Origin: Saxidomus purpurata
Lineage: Eukaryota > Mollusca > Bivalvia > Venerida > Veneridae
Length of the DNA stretch: 64,000 nt
Direction: 5' to 3'
NCBI GenBank assembly: GCA_022818135.1
Contig: JAFMSR010000014.1
Span: forward strand, 38,567,252-38,631,251
Positions 46,840-58,811 of the stretch are shown here, piece by piece (position 1 is the first letter of the stretch; every line of letters starts with the position of its first letter). The notes under the pieces were generated by a model. It saw only the letters and a program-made list of their open reading frames with translations, searched no databases and had not been told where the DNA came from. A program made the position numbers and the translations under genes.

Positions 46840-47670
46840 TTTATACTTTGGGAGTTCACATAATTTTTGTTTTGCTATTTACTGACTATGGAATTTTGTT
46901 TTGTTGGCAAGCACTGAGAATAGTCGAGCATGCTGTCTTACGGACAGCTCTTATATGTATGCATCATTACTTAGTAGTTTCATTTGTGAACAATTTGGGT
47001 TGTTTTAGTATCACTTAACATTCATGTATCAACAAGTTCTTGTTTGATAAATTTGCAAGTTGTATCTTCAATGACTAATATCAATTTGTAACATGTATAT
47101 TCTTTTATACTGTTTGTTAACATTTGGTTGTAATTGGAAAAAATAACAGTAAGAGAGATATTGGAGTCCGACAAAATAATATGGAATTGGTCAGTGAAAA
47201 TCATGGTTTAGTCAGGGACAATTTTTTTTATGGGGGGGAAGCCTTGATTTGGTCAGAGTGTTTGACTTGATTTGTAGGTCAAGTGTGAATGTGGGTCATC
47301 TGGGATCGAAAACAAGGTCACCGGGTCAATTTACTTGCAATTATAATTCTTGAATATGTTTAACAACAATTGTTATAACAGTTTGATTTTGGAATTATTC
47401 AGTTTCATTAGTTGCACAAGTGTAACAAAGAAACAAAACATCAGCTTAGTATGATGCAATCATTCACTGTTAAAAGTTTCACTCAGGTTCATGAAATGAA
47501 ACATTTAGTTATTGCCCTATTTTACTTAGCAAATTTTCATTAACAGAAAGTGCTGTATCTCTTGTATACATTGTCGTAACGACACTTAGCATTTGCTTTA
47601 CTCTATAATAACAAGTCAAATGTTTGAACGCCGCCAAATGGAGTGGGGGTTGCGATAAGTAGTAATGTTG
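46840..47670. other. spacer, no gene seen
   Basis: It is AT-rich, with a G-run near 47233 and a TCAAGTGTGAATGTGGGTCA fragment of a tandem family. Confidence 0.35.
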
Positions 47671-47677
47671 GATTTAA

Positions 47678-48095
47678 AGTGACATTATGCGCATATTATT
47701 GCACAAAGTGTATTTTGGTGACAGTTTTATAAAAGCAATTTTTGATTGCTGTGCATTTAAATGTGTGAATAAATGATTATGCCGCATTAGTATTTGAAGT
47801 TGGTGCTTTAGCTATAAAAAAATCGGACTGATAAAATGATAGTTGAATGTGTCGTTGTTGATGTTGGTAGAGATTTCGGCAGTGGAAGGGAAGCAACTCC
47901 TGCATGCAGTTGTTCTTTTCTTAAATTGACTCTCCCAGTCAAATAAGAAAATCAATATTTTGAAAGTTATTTTTTCATACTGGTAGCGGGAAGAGTTTGG
48001 TGTATTGGGTTAAAAGTTATTATTTCCTCTACACTTTTGTACACACACCATTTTCAGCTGGATTTTTACTTGAAAAAAATGCGCATAATGTCACT
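47678..48095 (+). mobile_element. 418-bp TTAA-flanked MITE, copy 1 (piggyBac-like)
   Basis: The ends are AGTGACATTATGCGCAT and the inverse. TTAA lies on both sides (47674-47677 and 48096-48099). A second, inverted copy is at 50333-50751. A TTAA duplication is the signature of piggyBac elements. There is no ORF. Confidence 0.85.
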
Positions 48096-48099
48096 TTAA

Positions 48100-49435
48100 T
48101 GTATGGTGATTAACCAAACCTTATCTTTTTGCACTCTAATTTTGTATATGGCTGACCATTTGTTAATGTTTAATGCTAAAAAAAGATGATTCTACGTCAA
48201 GTCTATAGGCATTGTTTCCTCTGTATGAATTATCAAATCATTGAAATAATAATTTTTTTTCCCTAAGTTTAGAATTCTAACATATAAATTTGCTTCAGTT
48301 TATATTATTCTTGTACGAAAGAAAAAATGTTTCCAAGATATAAATTCCCCACTATATAAATAAATTTAATTCCACTCCGGCGAGGTTTCGATCTCTGATC
48401 TCCTGCGAGCCAGGCGGGGATACATATCACTGCGCTATCGAAGTATTGACTTTCAGAGCGTATAACTTCGTTATTCACCAAAACAGACGTTTGTTTCGGA
48501 ATGGCGGTACAGATTTATGTAAACAAACAAATTTAACTTCCAAGACACATTAAATAAGAAATGGACACATCATAAACTTAAGTTTCGTAAAGTATATTCA
48601 AATATCTGTTAGTAGTCATTCGTTTAAAATCGGCTATTTCCGTAAAATTTAGACTGGTTTGCGATCTCAAATCAAAAGACCGCTTGTTACGAAAGAACAC
48701 ACTGTGAAATCAATCTACAGTCTAAAAGTAGTTACGTCACCCCATGGAAATTTTACTTACTGCATTCCAATATACACGCCATCTCCAGGCGGCGTGTAAT
48801 AACGCAGCAAAGCCATTGTGTTTTCACATTTATCATTGTTTTATGGGATTATTAAAGCTATGTTTAAAATTGGTTGAAAACATACTTTTCAGTCTATGTA
48901 CTTTTGCATTTTTGTGGCCCACACATAAGAGGGGGTATTAATCATTTCCAGCGATAGCTCGAGTTTGATTTCCCCATAACACAGCTCACATATAGTATTT
49001 CTGTTGCAACAATATCTTATGTTAAAACGTTGTAGTCAGAATGTATTTGTACTTGTTACAATTATTTAATTAAAGATACAGAAAATGTGTGCCTGTCAAA
49101 TGTTCTTTCCTTGTTATTCATTTAACTCTCGCATAACCCTGAAATAGTCACAGCTGCTGACCCGACTGCATATTTCTTACCTAGGATAAAGGTCTAGTAC
49201 TGGTCATTCTCCCCCAGGAATGACAGTAAGGTGTGCATTTGTAGAATACTGTTGAACATTGGCATTAAACCAAACCCGCCAAAATACAGTACTTGTTTGA
49301 CAGACTAAGTTTATTTCCATCCAGAAATTCTTAAGACTGATGTGGTATACAAGTGCAGGATGTTTCTTGCATAAAGTTCTATCAAAGTTGTTTCATCAAG
49401 ATTCCATCTGTACTGAAAATTAACAAATGATAAAT
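48100..49435. other. spacer with SINE head, no gene seen
   Basis: Apart from the tRNA-like segment at 48371-48446 nothing is recognised; the ORF at 48744-48941 has no support. Confidence 0.35.
48371..48446 (-). repeat. tRNA-derived SINE head
   Basis: The minus strand has GATAGCGCAGTGATATG (A-box-like), then GATCGAAACCTC (B-box-like) about 45 bases on. The arms do not close as a tRNA. Confidence 0.45.
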
Positions 49436-52150
49436 AGTCGCCTTTAACCGGATGTCTGGCTGTTTAAGAGATTTCAAGACGCGTGTATATGCTAACAACA
49501 AAATAGCCCTTTACTGGCTACGGCTTTTGTATAATGCACCAAAATCACGTGCATACATTTTTATGAAAGTATCAAGAAATTTTACTAGATGTCTGGTAAG
49601 TTTCATGAATATTGAGCACACATATATGTGCATCTGGGACATTTACGAACACCAATCGACTTCTACCAGTTGCTGAATCAGTAAAATGCAAAAACGACGG
49701 ATGTATGTACTGAAAATTAAGAAATGATAAATATTCGCCTTTTACCGAATGTCGGGCCATTTCCGGGATTTCAAGACGCCTGCACATGCTTACAACAAAA
49801 TGGCCCTTTACTGAGTACGACTTAAGTTTAATGCACCACAATGATGAAAATGTCAATATTCGCCTTTTACCGGATGTCTGGCTGTTTCAGAGATTTCAAG
49901 ACGCGTGTATATGCTAACAACAAAGAAGCCCTTTACTGGCTACGGCTTTTGTATAATGCACCACAATCACGTGCATACGTTTTTATGAAAATATCAAGAA
50001 ACCGCCTTTTACTAGATGTCTGGTAAGTTTCATGAATATTGAGCACACATATATGTGCATCTGGGACATTTACGACCACCAATCGCCTTCTACCAGTTGC
50101 TGAATCAGTAAAATGCAAAAACAACGGATGTATGTACTGAAAATCAAGAAATTATAAACCGGATGTCGGGCAATTTCCGAGATTTCAAGACACCCGTATA
50201 TGCTTACAACAAAATGGCCCTTTACTGGCTACGGCTTAACTTTAATGCACCACCATCACGTGCATATGGTTTTGATGAAAATATCAAGAAATCGCCTTTT
50301 ACTGGATGTCTGGTATGTTTCATGCATATTAAAGTGACATTATGCGCATTTTTTTCAAGTAAACATCCAGCTGAATATGGTGTGTGTACAAAAGCGTAGA
50401 GGAAATAATAGCTTTTAACCCAATATACCAAACTTCACGCTACCAGTATGAAATAATAAGTTTCCAAATATTGATTTTTCTTATTTGACTGGGAGAGTCA
50501 AATTAAGAAAAGAACAACTGCATGCAGGAGTTGCTTCCCTTCCACTGCCGAAATCTCTACCAACATCAATAACGACACAATCAACTATCATTTTATCAGT
50601 CCGATTTTTTTATATCTAAAGCACCAACTTCAAATACTAATGTGGCATAATCATTAATTTAACACATTTAAACGAACAGCAACCAAAAATTGCTTTTATA
50701 AAACTGTCACCAAAAATACACTATGTGCAGTAAGATGCGCATAATGTCACTTTAAGCACACGTGTACATTTACGACCACCGATCGCCTTTTTCCAGATGC
50801 CAAACTAGTGAGATGCAAAATCGACGGATGTATGTACTGAAAACTATTCGCCTTTTACCGGATGTCGGGACACTGCCTAGATTTCAAGACTCGCGTATAT
50901 ACCAACAACAAAATAGAAATAGGCGTACATTTAAATATCAAGAAAACAATCGCCTTTAACTGGGTGTCGGGTAGTTTCATGCATATTAAGCACACTTATA
51001 TATGCATCTGGGATATTCACGACAACAAATGGCCTTTTACCAGATGCAAAATCAACACAATGCAAGAACGACGGATGTATGTGCTGAAAATCAACAAATG
51101 ATCAATATTCGCCTCTTACCGGATGTCGGGCTACTTCCTAGGTTTCAAGAATCATATACATATACTTACAACAAATGAGCCTTTTTCTGGCTACGGCGTA
51201 AGTTTAATTCATCACCATCATGTGCATATGTTTGACGAAAGTATCAAGAAGAAATCGCCTATTACTGGATGTCGGGTAAGTTTCATGCATATTAAGCACA
51301 CATATATGTGCATCTGGGACATTTGCGACCTCCAATCGATCTTTACCAATTGCAGAATCAGTAAATTGCAAGAAGACGGATGTTTGTACTGAAAATCAAC
51401 AAATGATCAATATTCGCCTTTTACCGGATGTCGGGCCGGTTCCGAGATTTCAAGACACATGTATATGGCAACAACAAAATAGCCTTTTACTGGCTACGGC
51501 TTAACTTTCATGCATAACCATCACGTGCATATGTTTTTTATGAAAATATAAAAAAAAGAAATTGCCTTTTACTGGATGTCGGGTAAGTTTCCATATATGC
51601 TCATCTGGGACATTTACGACCACCAATCACCCTTTACCAGATGCAGAATCAGTAAAATGCAAAAACGAAGGATGTATGTACTGAAAATAAACATATGATC
51701 AATATTCGCCTTTTACTGGCTACAGCTTAACTTTGATGCACCACCATCACGTGCATATGTTTTTGATGAAAATATTAGGAAGAAATCGCCTTTTACTGGA
51801 TGTCGGGTAAGTTTCATGCATATCAAGCACACAAATATGTGCATCTGGGACGATGCCAAACTAGATATATGCAAAATCGACGAATGCATGTACTGAAAAT
51901 TATTCTTCTTTTACCGGATGTTGGGACAGTTCCTATATTTCAAGACTCGTGTTTACACCGCAACAAAAGAAATAGGCTAACATTTTAATATCAAGAAAAA
52001 AGTCGCCTTTTACTGGATGTCTGGTAAGTTTCATGCATATTGAGCACACATATATGTGCATCTGGGATATTTACGACCACCAATCGCCTTCTACCAGTTG
52101 CTGAATCAGTAAATTGCAAAAACAACGGATGTATATACTGAAAATCAACA
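49436..52150. repeat. satellite-like array, about 300-bp unit
   Basis: Units start with CGCCTTTTACCGGATGTCGG near 49440, 49736, 49861, 50158, 50850, 51112, 51416 and 51907. They continue through GATTTCAAGACGCGTGTATA, GGCTACGGCTTAA, CATCACGTGCATATG, a second CGCCTTTTACTGGATGTC, CACATATATGTGCATCTGGG and ACGGATGTATGTACTGAAAA. Some units are truncated. The parallel ORFs across the array are a by-product of repetition, not genes. A TTAA MITE interrupts one unit, and the array resumes beyond the gap. Confidence 0.9.
50333..50751 (-). mobile_element. 419-bp TTAA-flanked MITE, copy 2 inside the array
   Basis: It is the inverted relative of copy 1, with TTAA at 50329-50332 and 50752-50755. Neighbouring array units read CATGCATATTAAGCACAC with a single TTAA, so the empty site is visible in the same array. 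Confidence 0.9.
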
Positions 52151-52741
52151 AATGATCAGAATCAGAATCAGAATTACTTTATTTCACTCATGCCATTCAA
52201 TCATATGACAAAATGAGGTAAAACATAGAAACATAATATGAGAGGCTCTTATACATAAAAATTAACATATTCATCATGATAAATATCACATTGTAAAGTA
52301 TTCAGATAAATTCAATTCAAAGTCAGTGTTGTTAATAAAAAAGTAACATTTCAATTTCGTGGAGAGTCGTATAATATTTTAACAATTCACTGTCATAAAA
52401 CATTTTTGTTGTTACAAAAATAACTCACCGATTGTATTATTTGGGGAAAAATATGGTCTTTCGTTTTATCTAAAAATCCGTAAAAAGAATATTCGAAGTT
52501 CTTCAGAAGTTATTTTAATAAACTCGAAAAGCATAAAATATTGTATTGAAGAACTGTAAGTAAAGGTGAAAGGATTTATCTTTGTATGTAACTCCCATTG
52601 TTAGACGATCTAACGAAACGAAAATTTAAATCGTCAAAAGGGGTACAATACTTGATTTAATACATTCCATTTTTTTTCGTTTCGTAGTATGTAGATTAAA
52701 TACAATGAATTCAAATTAAGGATGCATCAGGATAAGTATTA

Positions 52742-52835
52742 GATAGAGTACTGTTTGCGAGAATAATTATGTTATTTCGAGGGGCGTAGCCCCCGAGAAA
52801 TGACGTAATTATTTGAGCAAACAGTCACTCTATCT
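52742..52835. repeat. 94-bp imperfect hairpin
   Basis: The left arm GATAGAGTACTGTTTGCGAG to TTTCGAGGGGC pairs with the right arm GCCCCCGAGAAATGACG to TGTTTGC-inverse and ACTCTATC. The tip is GGGGCGTAGCCCC. It lies 180 bases upstream of the short ORF at 53020. Confidence 0.65.
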
Positions 52836-53019
52836 GATTTGTATTATGGCACGTTGATAATGGCACGTACACCATCATGTACATTTTGATTGACAGCTCA
52901 CAGGCCCCGAAACATCGTGTGACGTAACAAAGTGGGTGGGATCACGTTAATATTGTTTGGTCACTCTGATCTTTGTCAGTTCCCTTAAAAAAAGAAGGAT
53001 ATATGAACACTGCATTATG

Positions 53020-53166
53020 GATATTTTAGAATTGCAGGATAATGTTTTGTTACAGATGGCAAATGAACTTGAATTCAGTCAATTAGAAGAATTAGACGAT
53101 ATCATTCTTTCACAAGTTCCTTTAGATGCCGACGACATCATGCTTTCACAAATGAAAACTGCATGA
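53020..53166 (+). CDS. 48-residue acidic ORF, unrecognised
   Basis: An ATG opens MDILELQDNVLLQMANELEF then SQLEELDDIILSQVPLDADDIMLSQMKTA and a stop. The acidic leucine-rich sequence with DDI(I/M)LSQ twice looks like a protein N-terminus. It lies within the 3' region of the LINE, on the opposite strand, together with the hairpin at 52742, so it was probably brought by a separate insertion. It loosely recalls acidic N-termini seen before tyrosine-recombinase domains, but that is speculation. Confidence 0.3.
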   Translation, partial: DILELQDNVLLQMANELEFSQLEELDDIILSQVPLDADDIMLSQMKTA

Positions 53167-53654
53167 TATAAACTGCTCAGGAGACTCGTGTTTCGAGTTC
53201 GTGTATATGTATGTCCACCCTTCCATTCCTCTTAAACATTTAAGTTTAAGTCAATTTTACAGAGCTACATCTTTCTTCTTTGGCAATTGTTGCTTGTTTT
53301 TTTTTTTTAATCTGAAAAGTGTTCTCTATTGCAGATAGATCATGTGCTCTATTGTAGATAGAGCACGGTCTAAGCTCCGCCCCATACACAATGCAAATTA
53401 TCACAAATACAGTACAGTGTTTTCCTATACAAATATTCAGTAGCCATGATACAAGTTTGATAAATTTACTTAATTTCAAAATTCCGTCTTGTTCGTAGTG
53501 TTCATTAGCTGGTTCAGTTTAAATGTATTTGGTCTCCGAGTATAATAAGGTTTTAAGAAGTGTTTTCGTTCAGTATTAAATAAATTACATTCAAAAAGGT
53601 AATGAAACTCGTCGCCTATTTTTGCACATGTATTACAAAGTCGTTCATTTATTG

Positions 53655-54234
53655 GCGCCGCCGATGACGGCGGCGGCCTATTATGGAATAGTTTTTCCGG
53701 AAGTACATGCTAGGAGCGGTTATTAGAATGCGAAGAAAAATGGTTTAATTGTATGCTAAAATAATACGAAATAGACATTAAAATATTGATTATACACATT
53801 TCCTTCATTTAAAACGTAATTGTTTAATTGTAATGTTCCTTTTCATATCTTTTAGAAAAAATACGAAAACGTAAAACAACTTCTCCCTTATCGGTTTTGC
53901 AAAATTTCCAATATCAGCTTATTTTTTAGCACGTGCTTTAAAGTCAGTCTCCGTGGTGTAGTGGGTAAGCTGATGACCGCCTAATTTTACGAGTGGAGTT
54001 CAAATCCCGGTCAAACCCAATTTTTTTAAATAATTTTTCTTCCGTTTTTTTTCAGCTTTAAAACAACCATGATTTTAAATGTTTTCTGCAAATATTCATA
54101 ATTTTTTTCATTCAAATCAAACTAATAATGATTGCTTATCAAAAAGCTAATTTTAGCTATTTAACGCCACACATGTACAAAACTATTTTCGGCGCCCTTT
54201 GATGCTTTGCATCAATGGTATTCTTGTTGGTATT
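53655..54234. mobile_element. GC-hairpin element, copy 2, inserted in the LINE
   Basis: The left end GGCGCCGCCGATGACGGCGG forms a GC hairpin. The right end has CGGCGCCCTTTGATGCTTTG, a TTGATGC/GCATCAA hairpin and TATTCTTGTT. The LINE reading frame is interrupted here: it runs up to GNWARIP on one side and resumes at NERLCN on the other, which shows where the empty site was. GGTATTCTTG occurs both at the element's right end and in the adjoining LINE sequence. A tRNA-like segment lies inside. Similar ends bound 16082-17201. Confidence 0.6.
53943..54018 (+). repeat. tRNA-like segment (SINE head)
   Basis: TGGTGTAGTGGGTAAGCTG (A box) and GAGTTCAAATCCCGG (B box) are correctly spaced, but the outer stem does not pair. 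It lies inside the GC-hairpin element. Confidence 0.5.
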
Positions 54235-56429
54235 CTTGCCCAGTTGCCAATTTCAATGGGGAGATGATGATTGCGCGTGCGAAATCTTATCATAAAAAAC
54301 TGAAGTTGTGAGGACATTGAATGTAAATATTTTTCAATTCCAAATTCTGTTTTAAAGATTTTATAGAAAGTACCTTTACTCGAGTATTCCATGTGAGAAT
54401 ACCATTATATAAAGATCTTTTACTTTTTGACGGACAGTTAACGTTAACCATTTATTGTTTGGAATTAAATGTGTTTCCCAAATATTTATCAAACCACATT
54501 TTATAAAGATAGTTTTGATATGATAAAACCATGGATATTTTGTTTTTAGAACATGGCCATCGTAGTTTTTAACAATTTCTAACATACTTGTATACACTGT
54601 TGACGATAATTTTCTCGGTAATTCATAAGGGTTTTGTGTACAAATTCTCGACCAAAATGCTACAGTTCTTTCATCTATATCTAATTTAATTGGGGTACAT
54701 CCTGTTTCGCCGTATATCATAAAGTTAGGAGTGGATCTTTTTGTTTTTAGAATTAATTTTAGGAATTTTAACTGAACTCGTTCAATAATATCGATATTCC
54801 CGTATCCCCATATTTCACTACCATATAAGAAAATCGGTTTGATTGTTTTATTAAACATTTCTATTTGAAGGTCAATTGGAAAACTTAATCGGTTGTAATT
54901 TCTTATCAAACTGAACATTGCTCTAGTAGCTTGAGACGCAATTTTTTGTTTTGCTTTATAGAATTAACCCGTTTTACTGAAATAGATTCCTAGATATTTG
55001 TATTCATTTACAATTATTATAGGTAAAATTAAAATTTGGAATTCTACCTTTTGAGAAAATGATGATTTTTGATTTATTTATATTTACAGTGAGTTTCCAG
55101 TTATTGCAATATTGCTCATAAGTATTCAATGCATTTTGTAAATCTATTTCACTATCTGCCAAAATTACTGTATCATCTGCATAAAGGAGTATGAATAGCT
55201 TAAGGAATGTTTGTACGTTTGCTGCTTGCTGAAAATTCGGTATTTTTAAACCATTCAAATTTATATTTTCGTTAAAGAATTCATTAAGATCATTTAGGAA
55301 TATTGAAAATAGTAACGGAGATAAACTTTCTCCTTGTCGAACACCAATATTACAAGGGAAAAAGTTTGACTTTTGAGAATTTGCCATAACACAAGACTTA
55401 ATACCATTATACATATTTTTATTAGATTAAAGCATTTACCATTTATGTTTAAATTAGCTAATTTAAGCCACAAACCGTTTCTCCAAATAGTATCAAATGC
55501 TTGTTTAAGATCTATAAATGCACGGAAAAGTTTCTTTTTCGAATTATTTTGATATTGTATTAAATGTTGCAAAATAAACATATTGTCTTGTGTAGAAAAG
55601 CCTTGGCGAAATCCTGCTTGACTATTATCTAAGAGATCGTTCGATTCAATGTATGTTGTCAGCCTGTTATTAATAACACAAGTAAAAAGTTTACCAAGAC
55701 AACTTAATAGTGTAATAGGTCTGTAATTTTCAGGTTTTGTGACGTCGCCTTTATTTTTATATATGGGATATATGATGCCAATAGTCCACGGTTCTGGGAT
55801 ATGCCTTTGTCAAATATCAGGTTAAACAATTTACAGTAGATATTTTTCATAATTGGAAAGGAGTGTTTAATTTGTTCATTCACTATATCATCTATGCCAC
55901 ATGCTTTGTTCGTTTTAAGTGCTTTTAGTGCTTTTTCGATTTCTTTAATGGTTATAGAGCAGTTTATTAACTCATTATTTTGTTCATTTAAAACATATTC
56001 ATTAGCATGGTCAGCATCTGCATTAAAGTTTACAGTCTTGAAATATGTATATAAGCTTTCGATATTACATTCCGTTTTGCTATCCTTTTTTCCTTTCAAA
56101 ATTTTCCAGTATTTACTTGGGTCAGAACTTTTAAATTTTCTAAGTTTTTCTATATCCGTAGATTTTGATTTGTTATAAAAGAGGTTTAAAGTCTTTTTGT
56201 ACGTCCTAGCCTTTCGTTTAAATTAATTTTGTTACTATTAGATTTACGAAGTTTGTAGAAGTATTTTGCTCTATGAAAGTCTTTTCTTGCCTTTTTACAT
56301 TTAAAACCAAACCACCGAGGTGTACTTTCATTATTATTGTCATATTTACTGTGCCTTATATATCCAAATGCTGTCTCAGATGTTTTTTTAGGTGTCCGAA
56401 GGACAACTATAGTACCTACCGGCATTTTG

Positions 56430-57495
56430 AGGCTTGATTCTTAAACCGAAGACTGATTATTCTCATCTGAAAATCGTCCGACACAAAATAGTTCAACGAT
56501 CAGAATCAAACATTTGAGAATATGCGTATATTGCCGAAAACACTTTACGCTTGTTGAATAATTCATGCTAAACTCTGTACAATCGTTTATCATACAGAAC
56601 CATTTTCGTCATATGTTGATATATTTTTCTACACATAGTATGCTCGGAGTCAGATTGTTTTATTTATACTGTAAACAGGCACTCTTCACATATTATCCGC
56701 CATTGAAGAAAATAGTCAGGGCAAACAATATTCCCGATCGGAGGATCTCGACAGATTCCGTTTACTGCTTAGAGTCATATTTCCGGACGAAAATGACAAA
56801 TTTTCTAAAGCCGCCGGGTTATTATTTAACAAAACTGGACCAAATGTTCACCATAAATACCTCATCCCATCTTCCACAAGACTATATTTACGTTTTTGCA
56901 TTACAACAACTTCCGTTAAACTAATTGAGGCTCCGACGGGGTATATTTTATGGTATGTTTTTAACCTAAGTACAGGATACATTTCCGGACACTTTGGAAT
57001 TTAGTTTATTTTGGCGATAAATAATGTCTATATTGTAGATATTGTCTATAAATACACTTTCAGCATATGGCAGTTGAAGGCCAGACTATTTTTAGTAACG
57101 AAAAATCCCGGATGTGACGTCACACTAAAACCTCCTATAGCGTATTCAGTCTTTTTAAAAGTTAATTATAATTCATAACATTTTCAGTGCAAAAGTTGTA
57201 AACCTAACTTTAAGAAATTTGTTATGTTCTTTTATTGAATTCTATGTTCGTCTGTGACCAAGAACAGCAACGCTAACATTTAAAGTGCACGTCCAGTGCC
57301 TCTTCAAAATGTTGCATGATGCGCATGCGCAGTAATACCGTTTTCCCCAAGCATGTTTACAGAAAAAAGATGTGCAAGTTAGTTTGTTTTGCATTTTTGT
57401 TGCCATATACTCACAAGAAACGAATGGGTGTTGTTCAACTTTCAAAAAGCAAGAGTCTGAATGATTGCTTGTGCTGGATCAAAACAATATGTTAA
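56430..57495. other. spacer with one unsupported ORF
   Basis: A 119-codon ATG ORF at 56565-56924 has an unremarkable composition, no domain and no splice context. Nothing else is recognised. Confidence 0.35.
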
Positions 57496-57509
57496 AATAA
57501 AGCGTTTAA

Positions 57510-58311
57510 ATGGGGGTGTCCGGGAATAGTTCCTGTCCGGAAATATCACCCCAAGCAGTACCCATGCCGAGGTGTTCCGATTGATAGTGTTAGACAATTT
57601 CTTAAAATTCATTTCATTAATAAAGGTATTGACTTCATCGATATACCCAGTATATTTCGTGATAGACGTGTCATTGATTCTGTGCCTAAGTATTTCCGAA
57701 ACTCCGAAGTTCCTATTATCTGTTATAAATATAAAACACCTGTTAGAAATGTTATATTCAATTACAATAAAATTGTTTCCGACCTAGATGTTCAAACAAA
57801 TACCCCTTCTTACTGCGAATGTAAAAACTCGAAATTTTGCTATTCAGATGCCGGTCATGTCATCACTGGTAATTTTGATATTATTAAAGACAAGCGTATT
57901 CGTAATTTATTCTTTAAAGGACCAAAATACAGAATTCCTTCTACTATTGATTTTCATGCTTGTCGTGGTCATATTGCGGAATCCATCGAAACTTTTTGTG
58001 TTAAATGGTGTCGTCGTGAGAATGCTGATCCAAATGCATTAACGTCTTGGAAACGAAGTATTTTTAACATTGTCGATTCTCGTATAAAATTTTACCAAAC
58101 AAATGAACACCTACTTCCATCAAAACCCAAGTTTACTTTAAGACATCTGAAAAAGGAAATCCAAGAATTTCATTTTAAGTATGTCTTAGTTCCAGCAGAC
58201 AAGGCGGCCAACAATATTATTATCATTTGACGCCTACATTATATTAATGTTTTACAAAACGAACTAAATAGCACTAAAGCTTATATATTGAGTCCTTCCG
58301 ATGAACAAAAT
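57510..58311 (+). pseudogene. Penelope-like element reverse transcriptase, N-terminal part
   Basis: An open frame (from about 57496; no initiator chosen) carries SVRQFLKIHFINKGIDFIDI, then VPKYFRNSEVPIICYKYKTP, CECKNSKFCYSDAGHVITGN, LFFKGPKYRIPSTID, a HIAESIETFCVKWCRRENAD stretch, and FKYVLVPADKAANNIIII. The last motif (VPADKAANN) and the CxC...GHVxTGN part are typical of the region before the reverse-transcriptase palm in Penelope-like elements. One in-frame TGA follows NNIIII (58228-58230), after which HYINVLQNELNSTKAY continues until the assembly gap. The palm, YxDD box and GIY-YIG endonuclease would lie in the gap if present. Confidence 0.75.
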
Positions 58312-58811
58312 NNNNNNNNNNNNNNNNNNNNNNNNNNNNNNNNNNNNNNNNNNNNNNNNNNNNNNNNNNNNNNNNNNNNNNNNNNNNNNNNNNNNNNNNN
58401 NNNNNNNNNNNNNNNNNNNNNNNNNNNNNNNNNNNNNNNNNNNNNNNNNNNNNNNNNNNNNNNNNNNNNNNNNNNNNNNNNNNNNNNNNNNNNNNNNNNN
58501 NNNNNNNNNNNNNNNNNNNNNNNNNNNNNNNNNNNNNNNNNNNNNNNNNNNNNNNNNNNNNNNNNNNNNNNNNNNNNNNNNNNNNNNNNNNNNNNNNNNN
58601 NNNNNNNNNNNNNNNNNNNNNNNNNNNNNNNNNNNNNNNNNNNNNNNNNNNNNNNNNNNNNNNNNNNNNNNNNNNNNNNNNNNNNNNNNNNNNNNNNNNN
58701 NNNNNNNNNNNNNNNNNNNNNNNNNNNNNNNNNNNNNNNNNNNNNNNNNNNNNNNNNNNNNNNNNNNNNNNNNNNNNNNNNNNNNNNNNNNNNNNNNNNN
58801 NNNNNNNNNNN
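58312..58811. other. assembly gap, 500 N
   Basis: The round length suggests a placeholder of unknown true size. It separates the Penelope-like fragment from the resumed ~300-bp array. Confidence 0.98.

Larger units (their letters stand above)
52151..56425 (-). pseudogene. non-LTR retrotransposon (LINE), 5'-truncated and broken
   Basis: Minus-strand order: an endonuclease-RT linker with WFGFKCKKARKDFHRAK (about 56300), KACGIDDIVNEQIK (about 55900), AFIDLKQAFDTIWRNGL (55520), VRQGESLSPLLFSIFLNDL (about 55330), LLYADDTVILAD (55180), a 180-residue C-terminal stretch (54918-54376), RFRTRNHHLPIEIGNW (54270), and after an insertion KIGDEFHYLFEC (53600). The catalytic YADD is intact, but at least six frame changes separate the parts. 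The 3' end has an AATAAAG signal and a TTCTGA-type tail (52155-52172), lying in the ~300-bp array. The clade is uncertain. Insertions inside it: 53655-54234 and probably 52715-53240. Confidence 0.85.

Noticed and set aside
49452..51988. A run of similar ORFs beginning MSG(C/N/Y)(L/F)RDF that might be a multigene family
   Set aside because: They are the same ~300-bp satellite unit read in one frame; each is broken at a different place and both strands are equally open.
49436..52150. CRISPR-like regular spacing of CGCCTTTTACCGGATGTC
   Set aside because: Whole ~300-bp units repeat, including the parts between the motif, and the DNA is eukaryotic; there are no unique spacers.
56565..56924. 119-residue ORF starting at ATG
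   Set aside because: It has no domain, no splice or promoter context, and ordinary AT-rich composition; kept only as a note.
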